DNA of 21,494 bases from Lachnospiraceae bacterium (GTDB lineage Bacteria; Bacillota; Clostridia; Lachnospirales; Lachnospiraceae). The translations under genes were made by a program, and so were the position numbers. The stretch spans positions 1-21,494 of the forward strand of contig VSNH01000050.1 of NCBI GenBank assembly GCA_009774215.1, read 5' to 3'. Within the stretch, counting starts at the first letter, position 1. Every line of letters begins with the position of its first letter. Under the pieces are notes generated by a model. The model had not been told where the DNA came from. It searched no databases and saw only the letters and a program-made list of their open reading frames with translations. Positions 12,699 to 19,743 of this stretch are shown here, piece after piece.

Positions 12699-14411
12699 AT
12701 GGCATCTAAAAGCAAGAGTGCGAGTCTGGACCGTAAAAAGCTGCTTTCAGATCCGGTAATGGTGGGGATGATCGTGATTCTGCTCGTGTTTCTGACCCTG
12801 TTTATCTGTTATCCGCTGTTTGTGCTGCTGATAGACAGTGTGTACACGGAGGGGCAGGTTACGCTGGATGTGTTTAAACGGGTCTTAAGTATGCAGCGTT
12901 TTCGCACGGCGTTTGGAAATACGGTGGTATTGGGGCTTTTGACAAGTGTTTTGTCCACGTTGGTCGGCCTGTTGTTCGCCTATGTGGATGTCTATGTGAA
13001 GGTGAAGAGCAGGGTGGTCGGGAGACTGTTCAATATCGTTTCGCTTCTGCCGGTGGTTTCTCCGCCCTTTGTTCTGTCACTGTCAACGATTATGCTTTTC
13101 GGAAGAAGCGGTATTATCACCCGGTCTTTGTTACATATTTATGATTCTAACGTATACGGCCTAAAGGGTATTGTGGTTGTGCAGACACTGACCTTTTTCC
13201 CTGTCTGCTACATGATGTTGAAGGGGCTTTTAAAGAATATTGATCCTTCCTTGGAGGAGGCGGCGCGGGATATCGGCGCGTCCAGAATGAAGGTGTTCGG
13301 CACCGTGACGCTGCCCCTGCTTTTGCCGGGCCTGGGCAATGCGTTTCTGGTTACCTTCATCGAGTCAGTTGCGGACTTTGCGAATCCTATGCTGATTGGC
13401 GGCGATTACGACACGCTGGCGACGACGATTTATCTGCAGGTGACGGGGTCTTATGATTCCACGGGCGCGGCGGCTATGTCCGTAGTGCTTCTGTCGCTGA
13501 CGCTGATTCTGTTTTTTATACAAAAATATTATTTGGAAAGAAAGACGGCGGCTACTCTTACCGGTAAGGCATCCAGAGCAAGGATGCTGATTGAGGATAA
13601 GAGCGTGACGATTCCGCTTACCATCATCTGTTCGCTGGTGGCGGTGTTTGTGATTGTCATGTATATTATGATTCCCTTCGGCGCGCTGTTCAAGCTGTGG
13701 GGGCGCGATTATTCCCTGTCGTGGAAGTGGTTTGAGTATCTGTTTAAATACAGTGGATTTAAGGCGTTTAAGGACTCCTTTATCCTGTCCATCATTGCCG
13801 CGCCCATCACGGCGCTGCTCTCCATGGTGATTTCTTATCTGGTGGTGAAGAAGAAATTTAAATCCAAGGGCTTTATCGAGTTTGTGTCCATGCTTGCCAT
13901 GGCGGTGCCGGGGACAGTGCTCGGTATCGGCTATATCAGGGGTTACGCCAACGGTATTTTCCATACAGGCATCATGAGCGGTCTGTACGGCACGGGATTG
14001 ATCCTGATTATCGTATTTATCATCCGGAGTCTTCCGGTGGGAACGAGAAGCGGCATCTCCGCGCTGCGCCAGATTGATAAGTCGATTGAGGAATCGGCCT
14101 ATGATCTGGGAGCGGGCAGCGGCAAGGTGTTTATGACAGTGACCCTGCCGTTGATTAAGGACTCGTTTTTCAGCGGTCTGGTGACCTCTTTCGTGAGAAG
14201 CATCACGGCGATCAGCGCGATTATCCTGCTGGTGACACCGCAGTTTCTGCTTATCACCTGTCAGATCAACGAGTTTGCGGAAAAAGGATATTACGGCGTG
14301 GCCTGCGCCTATGCGACCATCCTGATTCTGATTGTCTATTTCTCGGTGCTTTTGATGAATTTGTTTATCCGTTTCTTTGGAACGAGCAGGAAGATAAAGG
14401 AGGAAAATTAA
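12699..14411 (+). CDS. Fused double-domain ABC importer permease (FbpB/AfuB-like)
   Basis: The product has 570 residues and two BPD_transp_1 permease modules in one chain, about six helices each, separated near residues 280-300. Both carry the EAA loop that docks the ATPase: EEAARDIGASRMKVFGTVTLP at 186-206 and EESAYDLGAGSGKVFMTVTL at 464-483. Fused permeases of this size are typical of FbpB/AfuB-type systems, so a single gene supplies the whole membrane channel. GGAGG lies 8 bases before the ATG. It lies between the binding-protein gene and the ATPase gene, one base before the latter. Confidence 0.93.
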   Translation: MASKSKSASLDRKKLLSDPVMVGMIVILLVFLTLFICYPLFVLLIDSVYTEGQVTLDVFKRVLSMQRFRTAFGNTVVLGLLTSVLSTLVGLLFAYVDVYVKVKSRVVGRLFNIVSLLPVVSPPFVLSLSTIMLFGRSGIITRSLLHIYDSNVYGLKGIVVVQTLTFFPVCYMMLKGLLKNIDPSLEEAARDIGASRMKVFGTVTLPLLLPGLGNAFLVTFIESVADFANPMLIGGDYDTLATTIYLQVTGSYDSTGAAAMSVVLLSLTLILFFIQKYYLERKTAATLTGKASRARMLIEDKSVTIPLTIICSLVAVFVIVMYIMIPFGALFKLWGRDYSLSWKWFEYLFKYSGFKAFKDSFILSIIAAPITALLSMVISYLVVKKKFKSKGFIEFVSMLAMAVPGTVLGIGYIRGYANGIFHTGIMSGLYGTGLILIIVFIIRSLPVGTRSGISALRQIDKSIEESAYDLGAGSGKVFMTVTLPLIKDSFFSGLVTSFVRSITAISAIILLVTPQFLLITCQINEFAEKGYYGVACAYATILILIVYFSVLLMNLFIRFFGTSRKIKEEN

Positions 14412-14412
14412 T

Positions 14413-15492
14413 ATGCTGGAATCAAAGGGAATACGTCTGGAACATATTACGAAGATATATCAGGACCCCAAGACGGGGAAGGATTTTAAGGCGGTGGACG
14501 ACGCGGATCTGACCATTGAACCGGGCAGCTTTGTCACGCTGCTCGGCCCCTCAGGCTGCGGAAAGACGACCACGCTTCGAATGATCGCCGGATTTGAAAG
14601 CCCCGACGAGGGGGAAATTTATCTGGGCAGCCAGCCCATCAACGAGCTGACGCCAAACAAGCGGGATACGGCCATGGTGTTTCAGAGCTACGCGCTGTTT
14701 CCCCACTATAACGTGTTTGACAATGTGGCCTACGGCCTGAAGCTGCGTAAGATGGATAAGGAAACCATCCGCAAAAAGGTGATGGATATTCTGGAGCTGG
14801 TGGAGCTTGGCGGCATGGAGGCGCGCATGACCAATCAGCTTTCCGGCGGACAGCAGCAGAGGGTGGCGCTCGCCAGGGCGCTGGTGGTGGAGCCGAGCGT
14901 GCTTTTGTTCGACGAACCGCTGTCCAATCTGGACGCCAAGCTGCGCGTCTCCATGCGCACAGAGATCCGCAATATCCAGCAGCGCGTGGGCATCACGGCA
15001 GTATATGTCACGCATGACCAGAGTGAAGCGATGGCGCTCTCCGATCGGATTATCATTATGAATAAGGGCGTGGTGGCGCAGGTCGGAACGCCGCAGGAGA
15101 TTTATTACCGGCCCAAGAATGCCTTTGTGGCGAACTTCATCGGGGAGGCCAATTTTCTGAAAGGACGACTCGTTTCCAAAGAAGGAAACCGGGGTGTCAT
15201 GCGCATCTACGATCATAAGGTGGATGTGGAGAACGTGGAGGAATTTGCACAGGATGAGAGCTGTACGCTTGTGCTGCGGCCGGAATCGGCCACGCTGGAT
15301 GCGGAGGGACAGCTGCCCGGCGAGGTGATCATGAGCTGTTTCATGGGTTCTTATCAACACTATCATGTAAAGGTCGGGGATGTGGTGGTGCAGATCACGG
15401 ATTTTAACCCCAGATACAAGAGAATCTTTCAGGTTGGCGAGAAGGCATATGTGAAGTTTCATGCCTGCGACAGTCATCTTTTGAAGGAATAG
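14413..15492 (+). CDS. ABC importer ATP-binding protein (FbpC/PotA-like) with C-terminal TOBE domain
   Basis: The product has 359 residues. Walker A GPSGCGKTT at 45-53, Q-loop FQSYALFPH near 90-98, signature LSGGQQQRVALARAL at 143-157, Walker B LLFDEP at 164-169 and switch His201 are all intact. The region after about residue 235 is the regulatory TOBE domain of sugar, iron and polyamine importers, with LRPESATL near 290. The gene starts one base after the permease stop; AAGGAGG lies inside the permease end, 9 bases before the ATG, implying coupled translation. It powers uptake through the fused permease. Confidence 0.95.
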   Translation: MLESKGIRLEHITKIYQDPKTGKDFKAVDDADLTIEPGSFVTLLGPSGCGKTTTLRMIAGFESPDEGEIYLGSQPINELTPNKRDTAMVFQSYALFPHYNVFDNVAYGLKLRKMDKETIRKKVMDILELVELGGMEARMTNQLSGGQQQRVALARALVVEPSVLLFDEPLSNLDAKLRVSMRTEIRNIQQRVGITAVYVTHDQSEAMALSDRIIIMNKGVVAQVGTPQEIYYRPKNAFVANFIGEANFLKGRLVSKEGNRGVMRIYDHKVDVENVEEFAQDESCTLVLRPESATLDAEGQLPGEVIMSCFMGSYQHYHVKVGDVVVQITDFNPRYKRIFQVGEKAYVKFHACDSHLLKE

Positions 15493-15519
15493 AATGAATG
15501 AGAACGAGGAGGCGGTGTT

Positions 15520-17064
15520 ATGCAGGGATATTTGGCGGCGGTCAGCGCGGAAACCAGAACTTTGCTGGTTTTATCTATTATATTGTTTGCGGGCTTTATC
15601 ATGACGAGACTGACCAACACCCTGAATCTCCCCAAGGTCAGCGGCTATATTCTGGCGGGTATACTGATCGGGCCCTGCGGCCTGAATATGATTCCAGTGG
15701 ATATGATCGGGAACATGAGCTTTGTGAGTGATCTGGCGCTGGCGTTCATCGCCTTTGGAGTCGGGAAGTTCTTTAAGAAGGAGGTCATCAAAAAAACCGG
15801 AAGCAAGGTGCTGATCGTCACCTTCTTCGAGGCGCTGACTGCGGGCGTGCTCGTGACGCTGGTCTGCCGTAGCTTCTTTCGACTGGATCTGGATTTTGCA
15901 CTGATTCTGGGGGCTATAGCCACGGCGACGGCGCCTGCCAGCACCATGATGACCATAAATCAGTACAAGGCGAAGGGCGAGTTTGTCAACACTCTTTTGC
16001 AGATTGTGGCGTTGGATGATGTGGTATGTCTGCTGGCATTCAGCATCGTGGCGGCGGTGGCGGGGGCAGCGGGCGGAGAAGGGGTTGCGGCCAGCGAGAT
16101 TGTTCTGCCGATCGTCTATAATCTGTTCGCCCTGCTGCTTGGGTTTTTCTGCGGTTATTTTTTGAGCAGACTGTTGATTCCGGCCAGAAGCAAAGACAAC
16201 CGGCTGATTCTTGCGATCGCCATGCTCACAGGGATCTCGGGGATATGTACCTCCTTAAATATATCGCCCCTGCTCTCCTGCATGGTGTTCGGGGCGTCCT
16301 ATATCAATCTGACCAGGGACAAGAAGCTCTACAGGCAGCTCAATAACTTCACGCCACCCGTGATGTCCCTGTTTTTTATCGTGTCGGGTATGAAGCTGGA
16401 TGTGACGGCGCTGTCTACGGTGGGCGTGATCGGCCTGTGCTACTTTATCGTCCGTATTATTGGAAAATATGTGGGCACTTATGTGGGCTGTGCGATTACC
16501 GGCATGAGCAGGGAGGCGCGCAGATACATGGGGCTGGCTCTGGTTCCCCAGGCGGGTGTGGCCATCGGCCTGGCGTTTCTGGGGGAGCGGCTTCTGCCGG
16601 GGGAGCGGGGACAGCTTTTGCTCACGATTATCCTTTCCTCCTCGGTTCTCTATGAGATGGTAGGACCGATCTGCGCCAAGCTGGCGTTGATTTTTTCGGG
16701 CTGCATCACGCTGGAGAATGCAGTGAATGCAGAGATGGACGGCGTGGAGGAGGGCGTTTTGACAGGTGTAGCGCCGGAGACGGAGAAGCTGCCGCAGTCT
16801 GAGGCGGCAGAAACGGGGACAGAATCGGAAGAGACGCCTGCGGAGAGCACAGGGGCGGCCGGGGAATCCGGGGAAGGGCATACGGACGTTTCACTGGTGG
16901 AGCATTTCGCGGAACTGGAGATGGGCGTGGAAAATCAGGAGCTTGACGATATCGAGAGCTGCGTGCATCTGGAAAAGGAGGAACAGGAAGAGAAACCGGA
17001 AAAGCCGCTGAAAGCTGATAAAAGGAAGAAAAAGGAAAAAAAGAAGTCTGCGGGCAAACGTTGA
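15520..17064 (+). CDS. CPA2-type cation/proton antiporter with long charged C-terminal tail
   Basis: The product has 514 residues, with about twelve membrane helices in residues 1-400. The paired aspartates Asp166-Asp167 in VALDDVVCLL and the TAPAST motif at 137-142 mark the Na+(K+)/H+ exchanger core; a DD pair usually goes with electrogenic exchange. Unlike KefB/KefC there is no Rossmann-fold RCK/TrkA domain. Instead residues 405-514 are a hydrophilic tail, first rich in Glu, Ser, Thr and Gly, then ending in a Lys-rich stretch (KADKRKKKEKKKSAGKR). GAGGAGG lies 7 bases before the ATG. It follows the importer ATPase by 27 bases, so it is probably in the same operon. It may recycle ions or adjust internal pH linked to uptake of an anionic substrate; that link is inference. 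Confidence 0.9.
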   Translation: MQGYLAAVSAETRTLLVLSIILFAGFIMTRLTNTLNLPKVSGYILAGILIGPCGLNMIPVDMIGNMSFVSDLALAFIAFGVGKFFKKEVIKKTGSKVLIVTFFEALTAGVLVTLVCRSFFRLDLDFALILGAIATATAPASTMMTINQYKAKGEFVNTLLQIVALDDVVCLLAFSIVAAVAGAAGGEGVAASEIVLPIVYNLFALLLGFFCGYFLSRLLIPARSKDNRLILAIAMLTGISGICTSLNISPLLSCMVFGASYINLTRDKKLYRQLNNFTPPVMSLFFIVSGMKLDVTALSTVGVIGLCYFIVRIIGKYVGTYVGCAITGMSREARRYMGLALVPQAGVAIGLAFLGERLLPGERGQLLLTIILSSSVLYEMVGPICAKLALIFSGCITLENAVNAEMDGVEEGVLTGVAPETEKLPQSEAAETGTESEETPAESTGAAGESGEGHTDVSLVEHFAELEMGVENQELDDIESCVHLEKEEQEEKPEKPLKADKRKKKEKKKSAGKR

Positions 17065-17085
17065 GCAGGCTTTGTACAGAAAAAT

Positions 17086-17157
17086 AAATTCACCTCTAAA
17101 GTCTTACAGAAAATAACCGATACTTATAGTGTAAGAGATTGTATGAGGTGAATTTTT
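17086..17157 (+). terminator. Long inverted repeat ending the antiporter operon
   Basis: AAATTCACCTC (17086-17096) pairs with GAGGTGAATTT (17145-17155), followed by more T residues. Inside it TCTTACA (17102-17108) pairs with TGTAAGA (17130-17136). A read-through RNA from the antiporter gene would form the whole stem and meet the T-run. RNA started at the sigma-28 promoter inside the loop lacks the left arm. Confidence 0.65.
17097..17123 (+). promoter_or_regulatory. Sigma-28 (SigD/FliA) type promoter of the flagellar genes
   Basis: TAAA (17097-17100), exactly 15 bases, then ACCGATAC (17116-17123). The flagellar sigma consensus is TAAA-N15-GCCGATAA (GCCGATAT in Bacillus), so the core CCGATA is intact. 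The flgM ATG is 68 bases downstream. Confidence 0.75.
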
Positions 17158-17191
17158 TTGGAGAAACCTCTGGAGGAAGGAGGAAATTCGT

Positions 17192-17473
17192 ATGCGTATT
17201 GAGGCTTATACACAGGTACAGCAGGTCTATGGCGCGAAGAGCAGGGCCAAGACGCAGAACGCAGCTAAAAATGCGAATTCTGACCGGATTCAGATCTCCA
17301 GTATCGGTAAGGATATTCAGACTGCGAAGAACGCGGTTGCAGCGGCAGAGGATATCAGAAGCGAACTGACGGCTCCTATCAAGGCGGGTATCGCGAACGG
17401 CACATATCATGTGAGCAGCGAGAGCTTTGCCGAGAAGCTGATGAAGCAGTACGAGGAGATTGAGAGTCTTTAG
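17192..17473 (+). CDS. flgM: Anti-sigma-28 factor FlgM
   Basis: The product is a 93-residue small protein, mostly polar and probably disordered, beginning MRIEAYTQVQQVYG as Clostridial FlgM proteins do. The segment SDRIQISSIGKDIQTAKNAV and the C-terminal helices (VSSESFAEKLMKQYEEIE) are the sigma-28-binding half. It holds the flagellar sigma factor inactive in the cytoplasm until the hook is complete and FlgM is exported. GAAGGAGG lies 8 bases upstream. A sigma-28-type promoter precedes it, giving the usual negative feedback. It heads the flgM-flgN-flgK cluster. Confidence 0.92.
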   Translation: MRIEAYTQVQQVYGAKSRAKTQNAAKNANSDRIQISSIGKDIQTAKNAVAAAEDIRSELTAPIKAGIANGTYHVSSESFAEKLMKQYEEIESL

Positions 17474-17499
17474 TAACTATGGAAAGGTAAGGGTTTGAT

Positions 17500-18018
17500 G
17501 TGGCAAGCTTGATGGAAACCTTGATCGAGGTTTTGGAGAAAGAAAATCTGGAATACAAGAACCTGTTAGAGCTGTCCATAAAGAAAACACCTGCCATTGT
17601 GTCTGACGATGTAAAAGCTTTAGCCCAGATCACGGATGAGGAGCAAATCATCGTAAGCAGAATCAACCATCTGGATAACCAGAGAAATGAAGCTGTTAAT
17701 GATATTGCGAACGTACTTAACAAGGATGTTACGAAGCTGAAGATTGCAGATTTGATTAAGATGCTGGCGGCCAGGCCTCAGGAACAAGCGGAACTGGCAT
17801 CGGTATTTGACGAGCTGCGCAGGAATGTTCAGGCGGTAAAACGGGTCAACGAACAGAACAGGGCGTTGATTGAGAGCGCGCTGGAGATGGTGCAGTTTAA
17901 CATGCAGGTTTTACAGTCCATGAATAAGGCGCCGGAGACGGCAAATTATAACAGGGGCGCCTGCAATACCGGTGATATGATCGGCACGGTCAACAAGGCA
18001 TTTGACGCCAAGCAGTAA
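17500..18018 (+). CDS. flgN: Flagellar export chaperone FlgN, GTG start
   Basis: The product is a 172-residue, mainly helical coiled-coil protein of the FlgN family: a leucine-rich N-terminal helix (LMETLIEVLEKENLEYKNLL), a second helix with ITDEEQIIVSRINHLDNQR, and the ending NYNRGACNTGD...FDAKQ seen in Lachnospiraceae members. It keeps hook-junction proteins FlgK and FlgL unfolded and brings them to the export gate. The GTG at 17500 is chosen because the AAGGTAAGGG stretch lies just upstream; the next in-frame ATG (17511) has no ribosome site, and the ATG at 17498 is out of frame. It lies between flgM and flgK, its expected partners. Confidence 0.9.
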   Translation: MASLMETLIEVLEKENLEYKNLLELSIKKTPAIVSDDVKALAQITDEEQIIVSRINHLDNQRNEAVNDIANVLNKDVTKLKIADLIKMLAARPQEQAELASVFDELRRNVQAVKRVNEQNRALIESALEMVQFNMQVLQSMNKAPETANYNRGACNTGDMIGTVNKAFDAKQ

Positions 18019-18039
18019 AATTGTTGAGGACGGTAGAAT

Positions 18040-19725
18040 ATGTCATTAATGTCAAGCCTTTATATAGGCGTATCAGGATTACGAACATCAGATAATGCGC
18101 TGAATACCACGGCGCACAACATGTCTAATTTGGACACCCAGGGGTATACTAGGCAGCAGGTATCACAGGGTACGCGAAACTATATCACGCACTCTAAGGA
18201 TACTACGCGAAACTGGATACAGACAGGTCTTGGTGTCAATTATATCCGAACAAGACAAGAAAGAGACTTTTTGCTGGACAGGAACTACCGCCGCGAATCG
18301 GGACGGCAGTGTTTTTATGATGTTTCGGCGGCGGCGTTGGAAGAGATAGAGTATATTCTGGGAGAATCCAACGAGGGGCACGAGTTTTCCGAAGCGCTTT
18401 CCGGCGAGCAGGGACTTTGGGCCGCGGTACAGGAGCTGGCGAAAGATCCGACCACTTCGGCGAACCAGAATTTTTTCGTGACGAAGGCATATGAGTTTAT
18501 CACGAAGGCGCAGAAGGTATACAACAGTCTTTGCGAATATCAGGACAATATGAATAAGACGGTCAAGACGGACGTCGATAAAATCAACAGCTACGCACAG
18601 GAGATTGAGGCGCTGAACCGGGCGATTATGAGAGTTGAGGGCGGACCGGAGCACGCGAATGATCTGCGCGACCGCAGGAACTACCTGTTGGATGAGCTGG
18701 GAAAGATTGGCAACATCACCTATTCTGAGGATATGACAGGTTATGTGAGCGTCCGGTTTGAACAGGTGGATCTGGTGAAAGGCAGCCTGGTCAACGAGGT
18801 GTGTCTCTATCAGGATCCGAAGACCGGATTTTACACGCCCTACTGGAAAATACTTGCCAAATATGACAAGTTTGACAAGGACGGAAACCCCATTGTTTCC
18901 AAGGAGAACATAGAGGGAGCAGAGGTTTTTGACCTGACGAAAGAGATATCCTCGCAATTCAACACGGATATCGGATCCCTGAAGGGAACCCTGCTGGCGC
19001 GGGGCGACCACAGGGCCACCCACAATGAACTGGAAGATATCAACCCCGACGGGAAGTATGAGAAAAACTGGTACAATACACATGTCAAGGACTCCATCGT
19101 GATGAATGTGCAGGCGGAATTTGACAGGCTGGTAAACATTATCACGACAAAGATTAATTCGGTTCTTGCGGACGCGGCGGACAGAGCGACGAAGCTCAAT
19201 CCTGATTCCGACTACCTGCGGGATGAGAATGGCAATCCCTATCAGCTTTTTGAACTGGCGACGCCGTTGGATGAGATGCTGCCGGAGGAGACGAGGGAAA
19301 CGATGGCGTGGTCGGTGAGAAACATCGTGATTAATCAGGAGCTTAAGCAGAATCCTTCGCTTCTGACCTTCCGCTTGGGCGAGCACTCTGAGGACAACGA
19401 GACGATGGAGGCTTTGAAGAAGGCTTTCGAGGAGACGATCTACACGCTGAATCCCAATGTGGAGACGCCGCTCAGCTTTAAGGATTATTATAAGAATCTG
19501 GTAGCGCAGATTGCAAACACGGGATCGGTTTTCCGGGCTGTGCAGGATAATCAAAATGTAGCCACAGATGCTTTGAAGTATGCAAGGGAACAGATCGTGG
19601 GCGTATCCTCCGACGAGGAGCTGACCAATATGATTATGTACCAGAACGCGTACAATGCATCCAGCAGATATATCAACGTAGTCAACGAGATGTTGGATCA
19701 TCTGCTTTCCACACTGGGACATTAA
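18040..19725 (+). CDS. flgK: Flagellar hook-associated protein 1 (FlgK), first copy
   Basis: The product is a 561-residue hook-filament junction protein, exported by the flagellar type III system. The N-terminal axial motif SLYIGVSGLRTSDNALNTTAHNMSNLDTQGYTRQQ (listed here by ends SLYIGVSG and GYTRQQ) and the C-terminal heptad segment NMIMYQNAYNASSRYINVVN, both required for stacking in the rod-hook-filament axis, are intact. The middle at about 200-480 is the exposed variable domain. GAGGACGG lies just before the ATG, and flgN ends 21 bases upstream. The protein has at least three Cys (for example Cys91), rare in flagellar axial proteins. A second, distinct flgK-like gene follows. Confidence 0.92.
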   Translation: MSLMSSLYIGVSGLRTSDNALNTTAHNMSNLDTQGYTRQQVSQGTRNYITHSKDTTRNWIQTGLGVNYIRTRQERDFLLDRNYRRESGRQCFYDVSAAALEEIEYILGESNEGHEFSEALSGEQGLWAAVQELAKDPTTSANQNFFVTKAYEFITKAQKVYNSLCEYQDNMNKTVKTDVDKINSYAQEIEALNRAIMRVEGGPEHANDLRDRRNYLLDELGKIGNITYSEDMTGYVSVRFEQVDLVKGSLVNEVCLYQDPKTGFYTPYWKILAKYDKFDKDGNPIVSKENIEGAEVFDLTKEISSQFNTDIGSLKGTLLARGDHRATHNELEDINPDGKYEKNWYNTHVKDSIVMNVQAEFDRLVNIITTKINSVLADAADRATKLNPDSDYLRDENGNPYQLFELATPLDEMLPEETRETMAWSVRNIVINQELKQNPSLLTFRLGEHSEDNETMEALKKAFEETIYTLNPNVETPLSFKDYYKNLVAQIANTGSVFRAVQDNQNVATDALKYAREQIVGVSSDEELTNMIMYQNAYNASSRYINVVNEMLDHLLSTLGH

Positions 19726-19743
19726 CAGAGAGGTGAATGAGAT

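Noticed and set aside
14551..15477. 308-codon reverse-strand open frame opposite the importer ATPase
   Set aside because: It is a shadow frame; the forward frame has every ABC ATPase motif.
18163..19722. 519-codon open frame on the reverse strand
   Set aside because: It lies fully opposite flgK, has no ribosome site or family motif, and its Arg/His/Ile-rich composition is that of an antisense shadow of a well-supported gene.
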